DNA of 64,000 bases. It comes from Serratia sp. M24T3 (GTDB taxonomy: Bacteria; Pseudomonadota; Gammaproteobacteria; Enterobacterales; Enterobacteriaceae). Under the pieces are notes generated by a model. The model made no database searches. It saw nothing but the letters and a program-made list of their open reading frames with translations, and was not told the origin of the DNA. A program made the translations under genes and the position numbers. Location of the stretch: assembly GCF_000257645.1 (NCBI RefSeq), contig NZ_AJHJ01000005.1:186001-250000 (forward strand), read 5' to 3'. This document shows positions 47,901 to 55,284 of the stretch, in pieces (position 1 is the first letter of the stretch; each line of letters begins with the position of its first letter).

Positions 47901-49989
47901 TGTCATAGCTTAATTCATCACCTTTAGTTTTGAGATATAGGTCGCCATGAATAGCATGGGAGTTTTGCTTACTGATGGCCGGTGATTTTTCGCCATCGAA
48001 TTGAATACCAATACATACATTGGGCATTTCCAGATAAATCAAGAAAAAAATCAGTCTCCGGGTATCTACATTGTGTGGATTAAAAGGAGCTAATAAAGAA
48101 CCCATTATATCCTGTAGGTGATCATAAAATTGCTGCATGGTTTGATTTTTATAGTTGCTTTCAACGGTATCATTTTTCGGCGAATGCCGGTTATGAATAT
48201 ACCACTGGTAATAAAGGCCTACAGCGGAAGTTTTTATCCGAGAGAGGGCGTCAAGAATTGAGTATCGGGTTTCAGTAGACCTTAGTATCAGGTGCATTAT
48301 CAACGCCAAGGCGTCCCGCAGCTCAGGGCGAGTTAATTTTTTATTATTAATATCGCAAGTAAGATCGATACTTTGATTATGCGGCCATATCATTAAACGC
48401 AACTTGCCTTGGCTGCTCTTTTTCGAGCGCAAAAGCCCAATAGTTTTGTTGCCACCCAGATCTTTAATTTGCGTAAATAATTCATTGATTTTACGAAAAT
48501 TGAAATCTCCACGAGCGTTAATGATTTCATCTGCCAATCTGGCAATAATTTCGACGCCGTTTGACCGAGTGTTATTAATAGGTATTGGCAATATGTTGAT
48601 AGCCGCGGCGAGAATCAACTCATCGATCTGCTCCCTCGGCGTAAAATTAGAGATGTGCAAGCTACGCGTTCTCGCTAAGCGATTTAAAGCTTCACGCCGT
48701 TGATGACTGCTAATTTTGACTGGCAAGTTAGTTTTATTTTCGGAATTTGCTTCATGCACCAGATACGTATAGAGGGCTGAAACAGCTTGATATCCGACAT
48801 AACTGATCGCCCCTGTGGTACTGATTAAGGCGAAAGCAATGATTGCTGGACTCGGGTTAACAGATTTTCTTTGAGCAAAATGTGCCGCTTGACTACTTAG
48901 GATCACAGGAAGGAGTGGACTGTTTACTTGACCTTTAACAGTGGAGCCGCTGGTTATAACCGGCCTATTTACAACGTAATAGGGTATTAACTCAGTACTA
49001 GCAGCACTAGTAGTACTAGGATTATCAGTAGGCCGAGAGCCGTAATATTTTCGTGGTTGAAATTGGATTGAGCTGGCGTGTTTTTCAAATTGAGAGGAAA
49101 TCCGAAGCGGAATATCAGTAGCTTTCCCGAGCCTTGGCGAGGAGCGTGTGATGTAGCGGCTGATCTCGAGCAATTTTATTGCGACGCATCCCATCTCACG
49201 AGTCCCGGCGGGTAGAGAATATGGCGAGGGTTTTCGGGATATTGTCCACATTATATAAGCAGCCAACATTGAGACAGTCGCTAAAGGTGAATAGCTATTA
49301 AAAAATGGCAACGAGCCGCCGCCATCAATTGCACCAATCACCCATTCGGTATAACAATAAATAACCTCTGGCAACGGAATGTCGCGATAATGCTGCAAGG
49401 CGACCCATGCTTGTGGTAATTCTAAAATAAATGCCAGCCCTGAAGCAGTTCTGCTGATAAGGCTCGCCTGTATGATATTGACCACCGCACTTGCTGACTG
49501 GCAAAGCCAGGTTTTAGTCTCTTCCTCCATTGACGCCAGCCGCACAGGATGAGTAATAAACATTCTTAATAACTCGGCCTGAAAAATAGAATCTAGCAGG
49601 TTAATCAGAGGCGCTAAATTAGGGCGGAAATAGCTTTTATCCATTATCGAATTGAGCAGAGCAGTGCTGGATAACGCGCCCAGAGCTGTACCGAGTGAGA
49701 GGCTGGTGGGGGATAAAGATAATGAAGACAGCAGCGGGTTCATAGCGCGGGAATAAGAATGCACCAAAAGGTCTGCAGCTTTGACCGTAGCCAAATGATG
49801 ACTCGAAGCCAAAATAATTTCATAGCCATTGCTTCGCGACGAGGTTGAATCTAGGTATGACCGTTGTGGATCATTACTGGTTAGACTCGCTACAGTATTT
49901 TTTATCAGCGATAACAAATAAATCATCGGGTTAGGGGATAGATGGGAGGGCCTGATCGGCTGTAAATCTGAGCCTGTAGTCACGCGCAT
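44920..49989 (-). CDS. Giant orphan protein, 1689 residues, function unknown
   Basis: A single uninterrupted frame of 1689 codons. I do not recognise the family. The N-terminal quarter has hydrophobic stretches at about 85-115, 165-205, 234-252 and 380-411 without a classical signal peptide. Residues 420-1080 are soluble-looking and Lys/Asn/Ile-rich. A hydrophobic patch at about 1090-1145 (PFIECYDVSSG ... AIDGLTCGLNFIPAGKI) is followed by a mostly helical C-terminus. This layout and the mid-patch resemble large toxin- or effector-like proteins of gamma-proteobacteria (dermonecrotic-toxin/DUF6543 type); that is a guess from memory. The middle is AT-rich (22/60 and 15/60 G+C in two hand-counted lines, against 34/60 in rluB). 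No ribosome-binding site closer than GGTGAG 15 bases away; ATG 49926 is an alternative. It occupies the yciQ position of E. coli. Confidence 0.8.
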   Translation of the reverse strand: MRVTTGSDLQPIRPSHLSPNPMIYLLSLIKNTVASLTSNDPQRSYLDSTSSRSNGYEIILASSHHLATVKAADLLVHSYSRAMNPLLSSLSLSPTSLSLGTALGALSSTALLNSIMDKSYFRPNLAPLINLLDSIFQAELLRMFITHPVRLASMEEETKTWLCQSASAVVNIIQASLISRTASGLAFILELPQAWVALQHYRDIPLPEVIYCYTEWVIGAIDGGGSLPFFNSYSPLATVSMLAAYIMWTISRKPSPYSLPAGTREMGCVAIKLLEISRYITRSSPRLGKATDIPLRISSQFEKHASSIQFQPRKYYGSRPTDNPSTTSAASTELIPYYVVNRPVITSGSTVKGQVNSPLLPVILSSQAAHFAQRKSVNPSPAIIAFALISTTGAISYVGYQAVSALYTYLVHEANSENKTNLPVKISSHQRREALNRLARTRSLHISNFTPREQIDELILAAAINILPIPINNTRSNGVEIIARLADEIINARGDFNFRKINELFTQIKDLGGNKTIGLLRSKKSSQGKLRLMIWPHNQSIDLTCDINNKKLTRPELRDALALIMHLILRSTETRYSILDALSRIKTSAVGLYYQWYIHNRHSPKNDTVESNYKNQTMQQFYDHLQDIMGSLLAPFNPHNVDTRRLIFFLIYLEMPNVCIGIQFDGEKSPAISKQNSHAIHGDLYLKTKGDELSYDNFLQTLNEVRNEDLKIIYLITHSEIYAAAFKQQGFIAQIHRMVFNTEYEIAEIEQRIGALTYIDRMSMIALAVSELGFNEKVPWTAKKIIPYPGNLSKENAFKVIHNDFKKRESNSGRTGAMIPRSHMIAVEKYRTWLEQYVALNGHLEVMLKIDPHVFDILAKKYPLQDIEQYLKKIISHRSIKKIFNVKYDDNLSQESKLIYQSILLSLNLLSQNDQDFISNSTKFQIINLTKYAHTLLNLFAQLEGRQKEKFETWNLASIVIAESNNSRRVYSFNRRFHLKTHENLLIERLTQCSDDTDVLDIHDFLRQYMTENKASYIETNTEKKCIIPQASILYYTYELDIEEFDSKDKVFRRLQQHQLQPRVDRKVNAYGETSEEIELSTDPRWLAFRPWLPFIECYDVSSGLANGKDSLWITAIDGLTCGLNFIPAGKIVSFPFRIAIKGVRKLVYPTEKAFKNAFFQSVESFFSKRISGISPETLDEFKRLYKNIYSQEMFNLPQQKVSHVFIDGVYNFISRGSPIPLPNFFKWNMHGFVDAFSNMNKGLLLKTVAQGVKANAAPAVGFIGQKIAPKVFRGVRKKLQSSSAESGEQQHQNIISEFSNPDSYLPYAITFLENKCTFNELRFHCDLTTLDQLMPIRNINDTTVEQLAIKRKIYTKLLIALFNNNSTQLWQQSLNNISVAMEINKINQTRLVSFISIKPSVMQQIQYLHNYYVPFWQHDFDALLQMITNKRITVAAPELWDFLLNRIEGKHDTSLSNQLTQLFDNPNTLHLQLYFHELVQNIQWTCSLPDMEDDRVSARYISEAFSQLTFINYQDWDKEFSVNLLTDTLIEQRLFLASITAEKLRPFVMTLVADLKKAFDFTNAECVYLPFLKKSTGPEYRYYSPQQRAEMFNACRIHQQDLTHRLPAIFVLSKYADFTDAREGRPNAVPTAIWSQITADEVFLSARRDVNRLFYRQYDRFIVSYDYQKALKDSMISETVPDRPPLRG

Positions 49990-50380
49990 AGTGATACACT
50001 CACCAATAGGTTGGGCAGCATTTTTTTGCTGGCTAAACGCTAAATCCTATCCACCATTTTTTTAAAATACTTTAAAATTTCACCCATTCATCTACAGAGA
50101 GTTTGAGTATTTTTGAAACGGCCCATATTAAATAGCCGCACTCAGATTTATTGACTTGGCGCTTACAGAAACCCTCATGCCATTAGAGGCATCTTTTAGC
50201 ATAAAAATCGTGTAATATGTCCGACCACATAGCATAAAGTTGACGCCAGTACTTTGAGCCGAATTGAATGACTTTATTGAAAAATGTGATAAGAATTATA
50301 GGGTTAGGGCTATTCAGCCGTAACTTTCTGCAAGTAGAATAGATAATGACGCCTGTGAAGGCGACAAATGAGGCTGCTCA
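49990..50380. other. AT-rich divergent region between the giant gene and rluB
   Basis: This is 391 bases with no credible gene. It contains several A/T runs (for example at 50055-50085) and should hold the promoters of both genes. A weak sigma-70-like pair TTGAAT (50264) with TGATAA 17 bases on points to rluB. No inverted repeats typical of an insertion sequence are visible. Confidence 0.5.
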
Positions 50381-51628
50381 ATGAGCGAGAAGTTTAATTC
50401 CAGTAAGCAAAAAAACGATAAATTTTCGTCTGACAAACCGCGTTCACAGCGCAGCGATTCGGATAAGCCACGCGGTAAAAAACCTGGCACTGAAAAATCA
50501 CGTATCGAAACAGTTCGTGGTGGCAAGCCTGCCGCGGATAAATCAGGTGCAGACAAAGCACGAACCGGCAGTCGTAATGACAAGCCGCGCACCGACAAGC
50601 CTCGCAGCGATAAGCCGCGTTCAGGCAAACCAGCAGGCGATAAGCCACGCAGCACCAAGCCGCGCGCCGAATCTCTGATGGTAAAAAAAGTCAACGATGA
50701 AGAAGTTGAAGACGCACCGAAATACGAAAAGCCGAAGAATGCGCTTGACGACGGTGATGGCCTGCAAAGCGAAAAACTGCAAAAAGTCTTGGCTCGCGCG
50801 GGCCACGGTTCTCGTCGTGAAGTTGAAGCCATGATTCAGGCAGGGCGCATCAGTGTTGACGGTAAGATTTCTACCCTCGGCGACCGTGTAGAACTGGTTG
50901 CCGGCACCAAGATCCGTCTCGACGGTCACGTGCTGTCAATCCTTGAAGCCGAAGATACGGTTTGTCGCGTCCTGGCTTACTACAAGCCGGAAGGCGAGCT
51001 ATGTACCCGCAGCGATCCCGAAGGTCGTCCTACCGTGTTCGACCGCCTGCCGAAAATGCGCGGTTCGCGTTGGGTTGCTGTTGGCCGTCTCGACGTTAAC
51101 ACCTCAGGTTTGTTGCTTTTCACTACCGATGGTGAGCTGGCTAACCGCCTGATGCACCCAAGCCGTGAAGTAGAGCGTGAATACGCGGTGCGCGTATTTG
51201 GTCAGATTGATGACGAAAAAATCAAACAGCTGAGCCGTGGCGTTCAACTGGAAGATGGCCCGGCTGCCTTCCGTACTATCAAGTACCAGGGCGGTGAAGG
51301 TCTGAACCAGTGGTACAACGTGACTCTGACCGAAGGCCGTAACCGCGAAGTGCGTCGTCTTTGGGAAGCTGTAGGCGTTCAGGTGAGCCGATTGATCCGT
51401 GTTCGATACGGTGACTTGAATCTGCCAAAAGGTCTGCCTCGTGGCGGTTATAAAGAGTTGGATCTTCCAGATATCAACTATCTTCGTCAACTGGTTGATA
51501 TGACTGAAGAAACCGTGAGCAAGCTGCCGGTTGAGCGCGATCGTCGTCGCGTCAAGGCTAATCAGATTCGCCGTGCGGTTAAGCGCCATACTCAAGTTGC
51601 GCCAGCACGTCGCAGCAGCGGTCCGTGA
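50381..51628 (+). CDS. rluB: RluB, 23S rRNA pseudouridine-2605 synthase, with repeat extension
   Basis: RluB isomerises U2605 in 23S rRNA. The 415-residue protein is far longer than E. coli RluB (291). After [10 protein letters not shown] an Lys/Pro/Arg/Asp/Ser-rich low-complexity segment runs to about residue 105, with DKPR units repeated. The E. coli-like start then follows, [16 protein letters not shown] (S4 domain). The catalytic Asp is in [10 protein letters not shown]. The basic C-tail resembles E. coli. No better internal start has a ribosome-binding site; AATGAGGCTGCTC precedes 50381. Confidence 0.93.
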   Translation: MSEKFNSSKQKNDKFSSDKPRSQRSDSDKPRGKKPGTEKSRIETVRGGKPAADKSGADKARTGSRNDKPRTDKPRSDKPRSGKPAGDKPRSTKPRAESLMVKKVNDEEVEDAPKYEKPKNALDDGDGLQSEKLQKVLARAGHGSRREVEAMIQAGRISVDGKISTLGDRVELVAGTKIRLDGHVLSILEAEDTVCRVLAYYKPEGELCTRSDPEGRPTVFDRLPKMRGSRWVAVGRLDVNTSGLLLFTTDGELANRLMHPSREVEREYAVRVFGQIDDEKIKQLSRGVQLEDGPAAFRTIKYQGGEGLNQWYNVTLTEGRNREVRRLWEAVGVQVSRLIRVRYGDLNLPKGLPRGGYKELDLPDINYLRQLVDMTEETVSKLPVERDRRRVKANQIRRAVKRHTQVAPARRSSGP

Positions 51629-51666
51629 AAACGTTAATCGTTAACCAAACTGTGAGTTGAATAGAG

Positions 51667-51697
51667 AACCGCAGTCTGAGTGCTGCGGTTTTTTTTG
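51667..51697 (+). terminator. Terminator of rluB
   Basis: AACCGCAG pairs with CTGCGGTT around an 8-nt loop and is followed by eight T residues. Another copy of AACCGCAG lies at 51705-51712, just before the btuR stop. Confidence 0.88.
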
Positions 51698-51715
51698 CCC
51701 GGAAAACCGCAGTGG

Positions 51716-52306
51716 CTACCAGTCAATTCCCTGTTGCGCCATGATTCCAGCGTCGAAGGCGTGCTTTACCGGGCGCAATTCGCTAACCGTATCGGCCAAT
51801 TCCAGCACATCACGATGGCAGCCGCGGCCGGTAATAATCACCGTCTGATGCGCCGGGCGATTATTCAGCGCATCAATGACCTCTTGAAGATCCAGATAGC
51901 CAAAGCTCAGCATGTAAGTTAGCTCGTCAAGCACGACCAAATTAAGCGATGCATCAGCCAGCATACGTTTACCGTGCTGCCAGACCGCCTGACACGCCAC
52001 GGTATCGGTTTCTTTATTCTGCGTTTCCCAGGTAAAACCCGTGGCCATCACCTGAAACTCAACCCCGTGCGGTTCGAGCAGATTTCGTTCACCGTTTGGC
52101 CATTCGCCCTTGATAAACTGGATCACACCCGCACGCTGCCCGTGTCCGACGGCGCGAGTCACAGTACCAAAGGCACCGGTAGTTTTGCCTTTACCGTTAC
52201 CGGTTAGAACAATCAGAATACCGCGAGCTTCTTTGGCAGCGTCGATACGCGCATCGACCTGTTCTTTCAATTTTTGCTGGCGCTGCTGGTGCCTGTCTGC
52301 CGTCAT
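51716..52306 (-). CDS. btuR: Cob(I)alamin adenosyltransferase
   Basis: BtuR (CobO/CobA family) adenosylates corrinoids, giving adenosylcobalamin. The 196-residue protein (as in E. coli) has the P-loop LTGNGKGKTTGAFG, QFIKGEWPNGE, the Walker B-like VVLDELTYML and the end HAFDAGIMAQQGIDW. It starts 15 bases after yciK and is probably cotranscribed with it. Confidence 0.96.
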   Translation of the reverse strand: MTADRHQQRQQKLKEQVDARIDAAKEARGILIVLTGNGKGKTTGAFGTVTRAVGHGQRAGVIQFIKGEWPNGERNLLEPHGVEFQVMATGFTWETQNKETDTVACQAVWQHGKRMLADASLNLVVLDELTYMLSFGYLDLQEVIDALNNRPAHQTVIITGRGCHRDVLELADTVSELRPVKHAFDAGIMAQQGIDW

Positions 52307-52320
52307 CTTTTTTGCTCTAT

Positions 52321-53082
52321 TTATTCAGCTGGGCCAGCTTTGCGGCCGGGTTGCGCATCAAAACTGGTGCCGGTTTTGCGACGACTATCATCCCCCATCA
52401 GATACAAATATAGAGGCATAATATCAGCAGGGGTTTTCAGCTTCTGGCTGTTTTCGTCAGGGAAGGCCGAGGCGCGCATACTGGTGCGCGTTCCGCCTGG
52501 ATTGATGCAGTTAACCCGCAAATTGGTGTTTTTATACTCGTCGGCCAATACCTGCATCAGCCCTTCGGTAGCAAACTTGGACACCGCATAGGCTCCCCAT
52601 CCGCTGCGGCCCTCACGACCCGCGCTGGAGCTGGTAAATACCAGAGACGAGCTGGCTGATTTCAACAACAGTGGCAGCAGACTTTGGGTCAGCATAAAGG
52701 TTGCGTTGACGTTAACTTGCATCACGTCATGCCAGTCTTGCAGTTTTATCTCGCTGACCGGCACAATTTCACTGAGCAATCCGGCATTGTGCAACACACC
52801 GTCGAGGCGCGGCACCCATTGGGCAATGCGCTCGGCCACCTGATTACAGTCATGCTGTGTGGCGTGGAGTAAATCGGCGGTAATAAACTCGGCTGGCAGC
52901 CAGCCTTCGCGGGCAATCTCTTGCTGTACGGCCACCAGTTTACTCTCTGTGCGACCAAGCAGGATAACGCGTGCGCCAAAGCGAGAATAGGTCAGAGCGG
53001 CTTCACGGCCAATGCCGTCACCAGCGCCGGTAACGAGAATAATGCGCTGGCTGAGTAAGTCGGATTTTGGATGATAATGCAC
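52321..53082 (-). CDS. yciK: YciK, short-chain dehydrogenase/reductase
   Basis: This is an SDR-family oxidoreductase of unknown physiological substrate. The 253-residue protein shows the cofactor motif VTGAGDGIGREAA, NAG in LDGVLHNAGLL, the catalytic Ser in FTSSSAGR, and YxxxK in AYAVSKFATEG. The end (MGDDSRRKTGTSFDAQPGRK) matches E. coli YciK. Usual partner of btuR. Confidence 0.94.
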   Translation of the reverse strand: MHYHPKSDLLSQRIILVTGAGDGIGREAALTYSRFGARVILLGRTESKLVAVQQEIAREGWLPAEFITADLLHATQHDCNQVAERIAQWVPRLDGVLHNAGLLSEIVPVSEIKLQDWHDVMQVNVNATFMLTQSLLPLLLKSASSSLVFTSSSAGREGRSGWGAYAVSKFATEGLMQVLADEYKNTNLRVNCINPGGTRTSMRASAFPDENSQKLKTPADIMPLYLYLMGDDSRRKTGTSFDAQPGRKAGPAE

Positions 53083-53447
53083 GGGAAATGTCCTCTGTTA
53101 GGTGTCAGATGCGGTGGCAAAGGCCAACAACGCACCAGCACAACGCGTTTGCCGGGAGCTGAAACCTCAACCGAGACCAAACGAATTGCCGGAATATGTT
53201 TTATCAATAGTTTGATAATTGCTGTTATATGCCTGAAATGGACATGACTTTCAATAATTAACCCACTATTGAGTAGATCATTTGTAACAAAAATGAATCT
53301 CAGGCGCATCATCTTTAGCAAAATTAACGCGATAATGGTGCAAGTCCAGCGTTTATGTGCTGTCAGTCTTTGCAGAAGCAAGACTCATGAGCAACGATTG
53401 TCTAGAATGGACCTCGTCACTTATCAGAATGTTATAAGGCGGTATTT
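53083..53447. other. Intergenic region between divergent yciK and sohB
   Basis: This is 365 bases with no supported gene; short frames on both strands lack ribosome-binding sites. It should hold promoters for yciK-btuR and sohB. I see no clear operator or terminator. Confidence 0.5.
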
Positions 53448-54491
53448 GTGGATTTACTTTCTCTGTACGGGCTGTTTTTGGCCAAGATTGTCACCGTAGT
53501 GGTCGCGATTGGTGCGCTGGTCGTTCTTTTTGTTGGGTTGCGCCAGCGTAAATCAGCAGGTAAGGGCGAATTACGCCTGACCGACCTGGGTGAAGAATAT
53601 CGTGAAATGCAGCGTGAAATGCGCACCGCCCGCCTGAATCCGGCAGAACAGAAGTTAAGCCTCAAGGCGTTTAAAAAAGAAGAGAAGGCTGAGGCCAAAG
53701 CCAAAAAGCAGCAGGCTAAAACTGGAACGGTTAAAAGCAAGCCATGCCTGTATGTCCTGGATTTCAAAGGCAGCATGGACGCCCATGAGGTGACTTCGCT
53801 GCGTGAGGAGATTTCGGCAGTTCTGGCCGTGGCGACTCCGCAGGATGAAGTGCTGCTGCGTCTTGAAAGCCCTGGCGGCGTGGTGCACGGTTATGGATTG
53901 GCCTCCTCACAGCTGGCTCGCCTGACTCAGGCGGGAGTGCGCTTAACTGTGGCGGTTGATAAAGTGGCCGCCAGCGGGGGGTATATGATGGCCTGCGTTG
54001 CCGATCGCATTGTAGCTGCTCCTTTTGCCATCATTGGTTCCATTGGCGTGGTTGCGCAGATCCCTAACTTTAGCCGCCTGCTGAAAAAGAATAATATTGA
54101 TGTTGAGTTGCATACCGCTGGTCAGTTTAAACGTACCTTAACGCTGTTTGGTGAAAACACGGATGAAGGTCGTGAAAAATTCCAGGAAGATCTCAACGAA
54201 ACTCACGTGTTGTTCAAAGAGTTTGTTCATCAACATCGCCCATCTTTGGACATCGATGCGGTTGCTACCGGCGAGCACTGGTTCGGCTCTCAGGCGCGTG
54301 AAAAAGGGCTGATTGACGCCATTGGCACCAGTGATGATTTACTGATCGCAGAAATGAAAAACCACGAGGTGATTTCAGTGCGTTATAGCCGTCGTAAACG
54401 CATGATGGATCGCTTTACCGGTAGCGCAGCAGAGAGCGCCGATCGACTGTTTTTACGCTGGTTACAACGCGGTGAAAAACCACTTTTGTAA
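53448..54491 (+). CDS. sohB: SohB, S49-family inner-membrane peptidase
   Basis: SohB is a putative membrane-bound serine protease related to SppA. The 347-residue protein has one N-terminal transmembrane helix (about 6-32), an Ala/Lys-rich linker, then the S49 domain. That domain has LRLESPGGVVHGYG, the nucleophile in VAASGGYMMACVADRI, and the oxyanion/loop FAIIGSIGVVAQIPN; the general-base Lys is in GQFKRTLT. The start is GTG at 53448. Confidence 0.94.
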   Translation: MDLLSLYGLFLAKIVTVVVAIGALVVLFVGLRQRKSAGKGELRLTDLGEEYREMQREMRTARLNPAEQKLSLKAFKKEEKAEAKAKKQQAKTGTVKSKPCLYVLDFKGSMDAHEVTSLREEISAVLAVATPQDEVLLRLESPGGVVHGYGLASSQLARLTQAGVRLTVAVDKVAASGGYMMACVADRIVAAPFAIIGSIGVVAQIPNFSRLLKKNNIDVELHTAGQFKRTLTLFGENTDEGREKFQEDLNETHVLFKEFVHQHRPSLDIDAVATGEHWFGSQAREKGLIDAIGTSDDLLIAEMKNHEVISVRYSRRKRMMDRFTGSAAESADRLFLRWLQRGEKPLL

Positions 54492-54500
54492 GATATTTAG

Positions 54501-54522
54501 AAGGGACTTCGGTCCCTTTTTT
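54501..54522 (+). terminator. Terminator of sohB
   Basis: AAGGGAC, the stable loop TTCG, GTCCCTT, then T residues, ten bases after the sohB stop. Confidence 0.92.
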
Positions 54523-54595
54523 AATCACTAAAATTACCTGTTATAAAAAGATGAAAATTTAATTAAAGACCTAATCTTTTCGACCAAAAAATAAA

Positions 54596-54847
54596 CTAAA
54601 TTTCCAGGTGGTATTTATCTGAAAAAAGAGTGGCGAGAAGTTTAAACATATTAAAAACGGCGGTGGTTTTTCCGGTCGGTAATCCTTGTTCATCCAGAAA
54701 GAATTCCCCACGAAAAACCAGCACATTTCCCTTTTGTTCAACTTCTGTTGCTTTCATTCCCGGTAGATAATGTTCATGCTGGCGAATTACTTTATTTGCT
54801 TCTATAAGTAGTGCTCCAGGATTTATAGCTGCGGTGTGTAAGTGCAT
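54596..54847 (-). CDS. yciN: YciN, DUF2498 protein
   Basis: This 83-residue protein is of the same length as E. coli YciN; function unknown. Conserved parts are [38 protein letters not shown] and [21 protein letters not shown] start at ATG 54847, preceded by GCGAGGAGTATTGTT. The frame is open further upstream without family match. It diverges from topA. Confidence 0.92.
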   Translation of the reverse strand: MHLHTAAINPGALLIEANKVIRQHEHYLPGMKATEVEQKGNVLVFRGEFFLDEQGLPTGKTTAVFNMFKLLATLFSDKYHLEI

Positions 54848-55284
54848 AACAATACTCCTCGCGTTAATCTCTTGGGCAATTGTAGAACTCTGGCCTGCAA
54901 GGCCGCAACCCTGCTGGGACAGGGCTGGAAGAATTTTGAACATATAATGTTCTGATTGGCAGAAAGCGCATTTACGTGCTAATTAAGTTGCGTGGCGATT
55001 TTTATCAGGTAGAGTGTGGGATTTTCTGGCGTAGGGTGGAATGATTTGTTTACGCCCTGAGATTATTTCAGGCTATGATCCTTGCACTTTTAACACTGTT
55101 CGGGCTGCAAACGCATAAAAACTCATTGGGTTGCCCCTCTGGAGGACAGTGATAAAAGGTCATGAAAAAAAATGGTTGATCTCCTGACTGAGTGCCGCAA
55201 TATAAAAAAAGACATTAAATGTGCCGCGGCATAAACAAGACAAAATCTTCTTTTCGAGAAGAATAATTTAGGTAAAAGGTAATT
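54848..55284. other. Promoter region between yciN and topA
   Basis: This is 437 bases with no supported gene. In E. coli topA has several promoters including a heat-shock one in this space; I could not assign each. A 10-bp palindrome TGCCGCGGCA lies near 55222 and a small hairpin (CTTCT/AGAAG) near 55248. GTAAAAGGTAATT precedes the topA ATG. Confidence 0.5.

Noticed and set aside
50394-50648. Minus-strand frames opposite the rluB repeat tract (also 50314-50832)
   Set aside because: Cysteine/arginine or leucine/arginine repeats mirror the DKPR codons on the other strand; they are shadows of the repeat.
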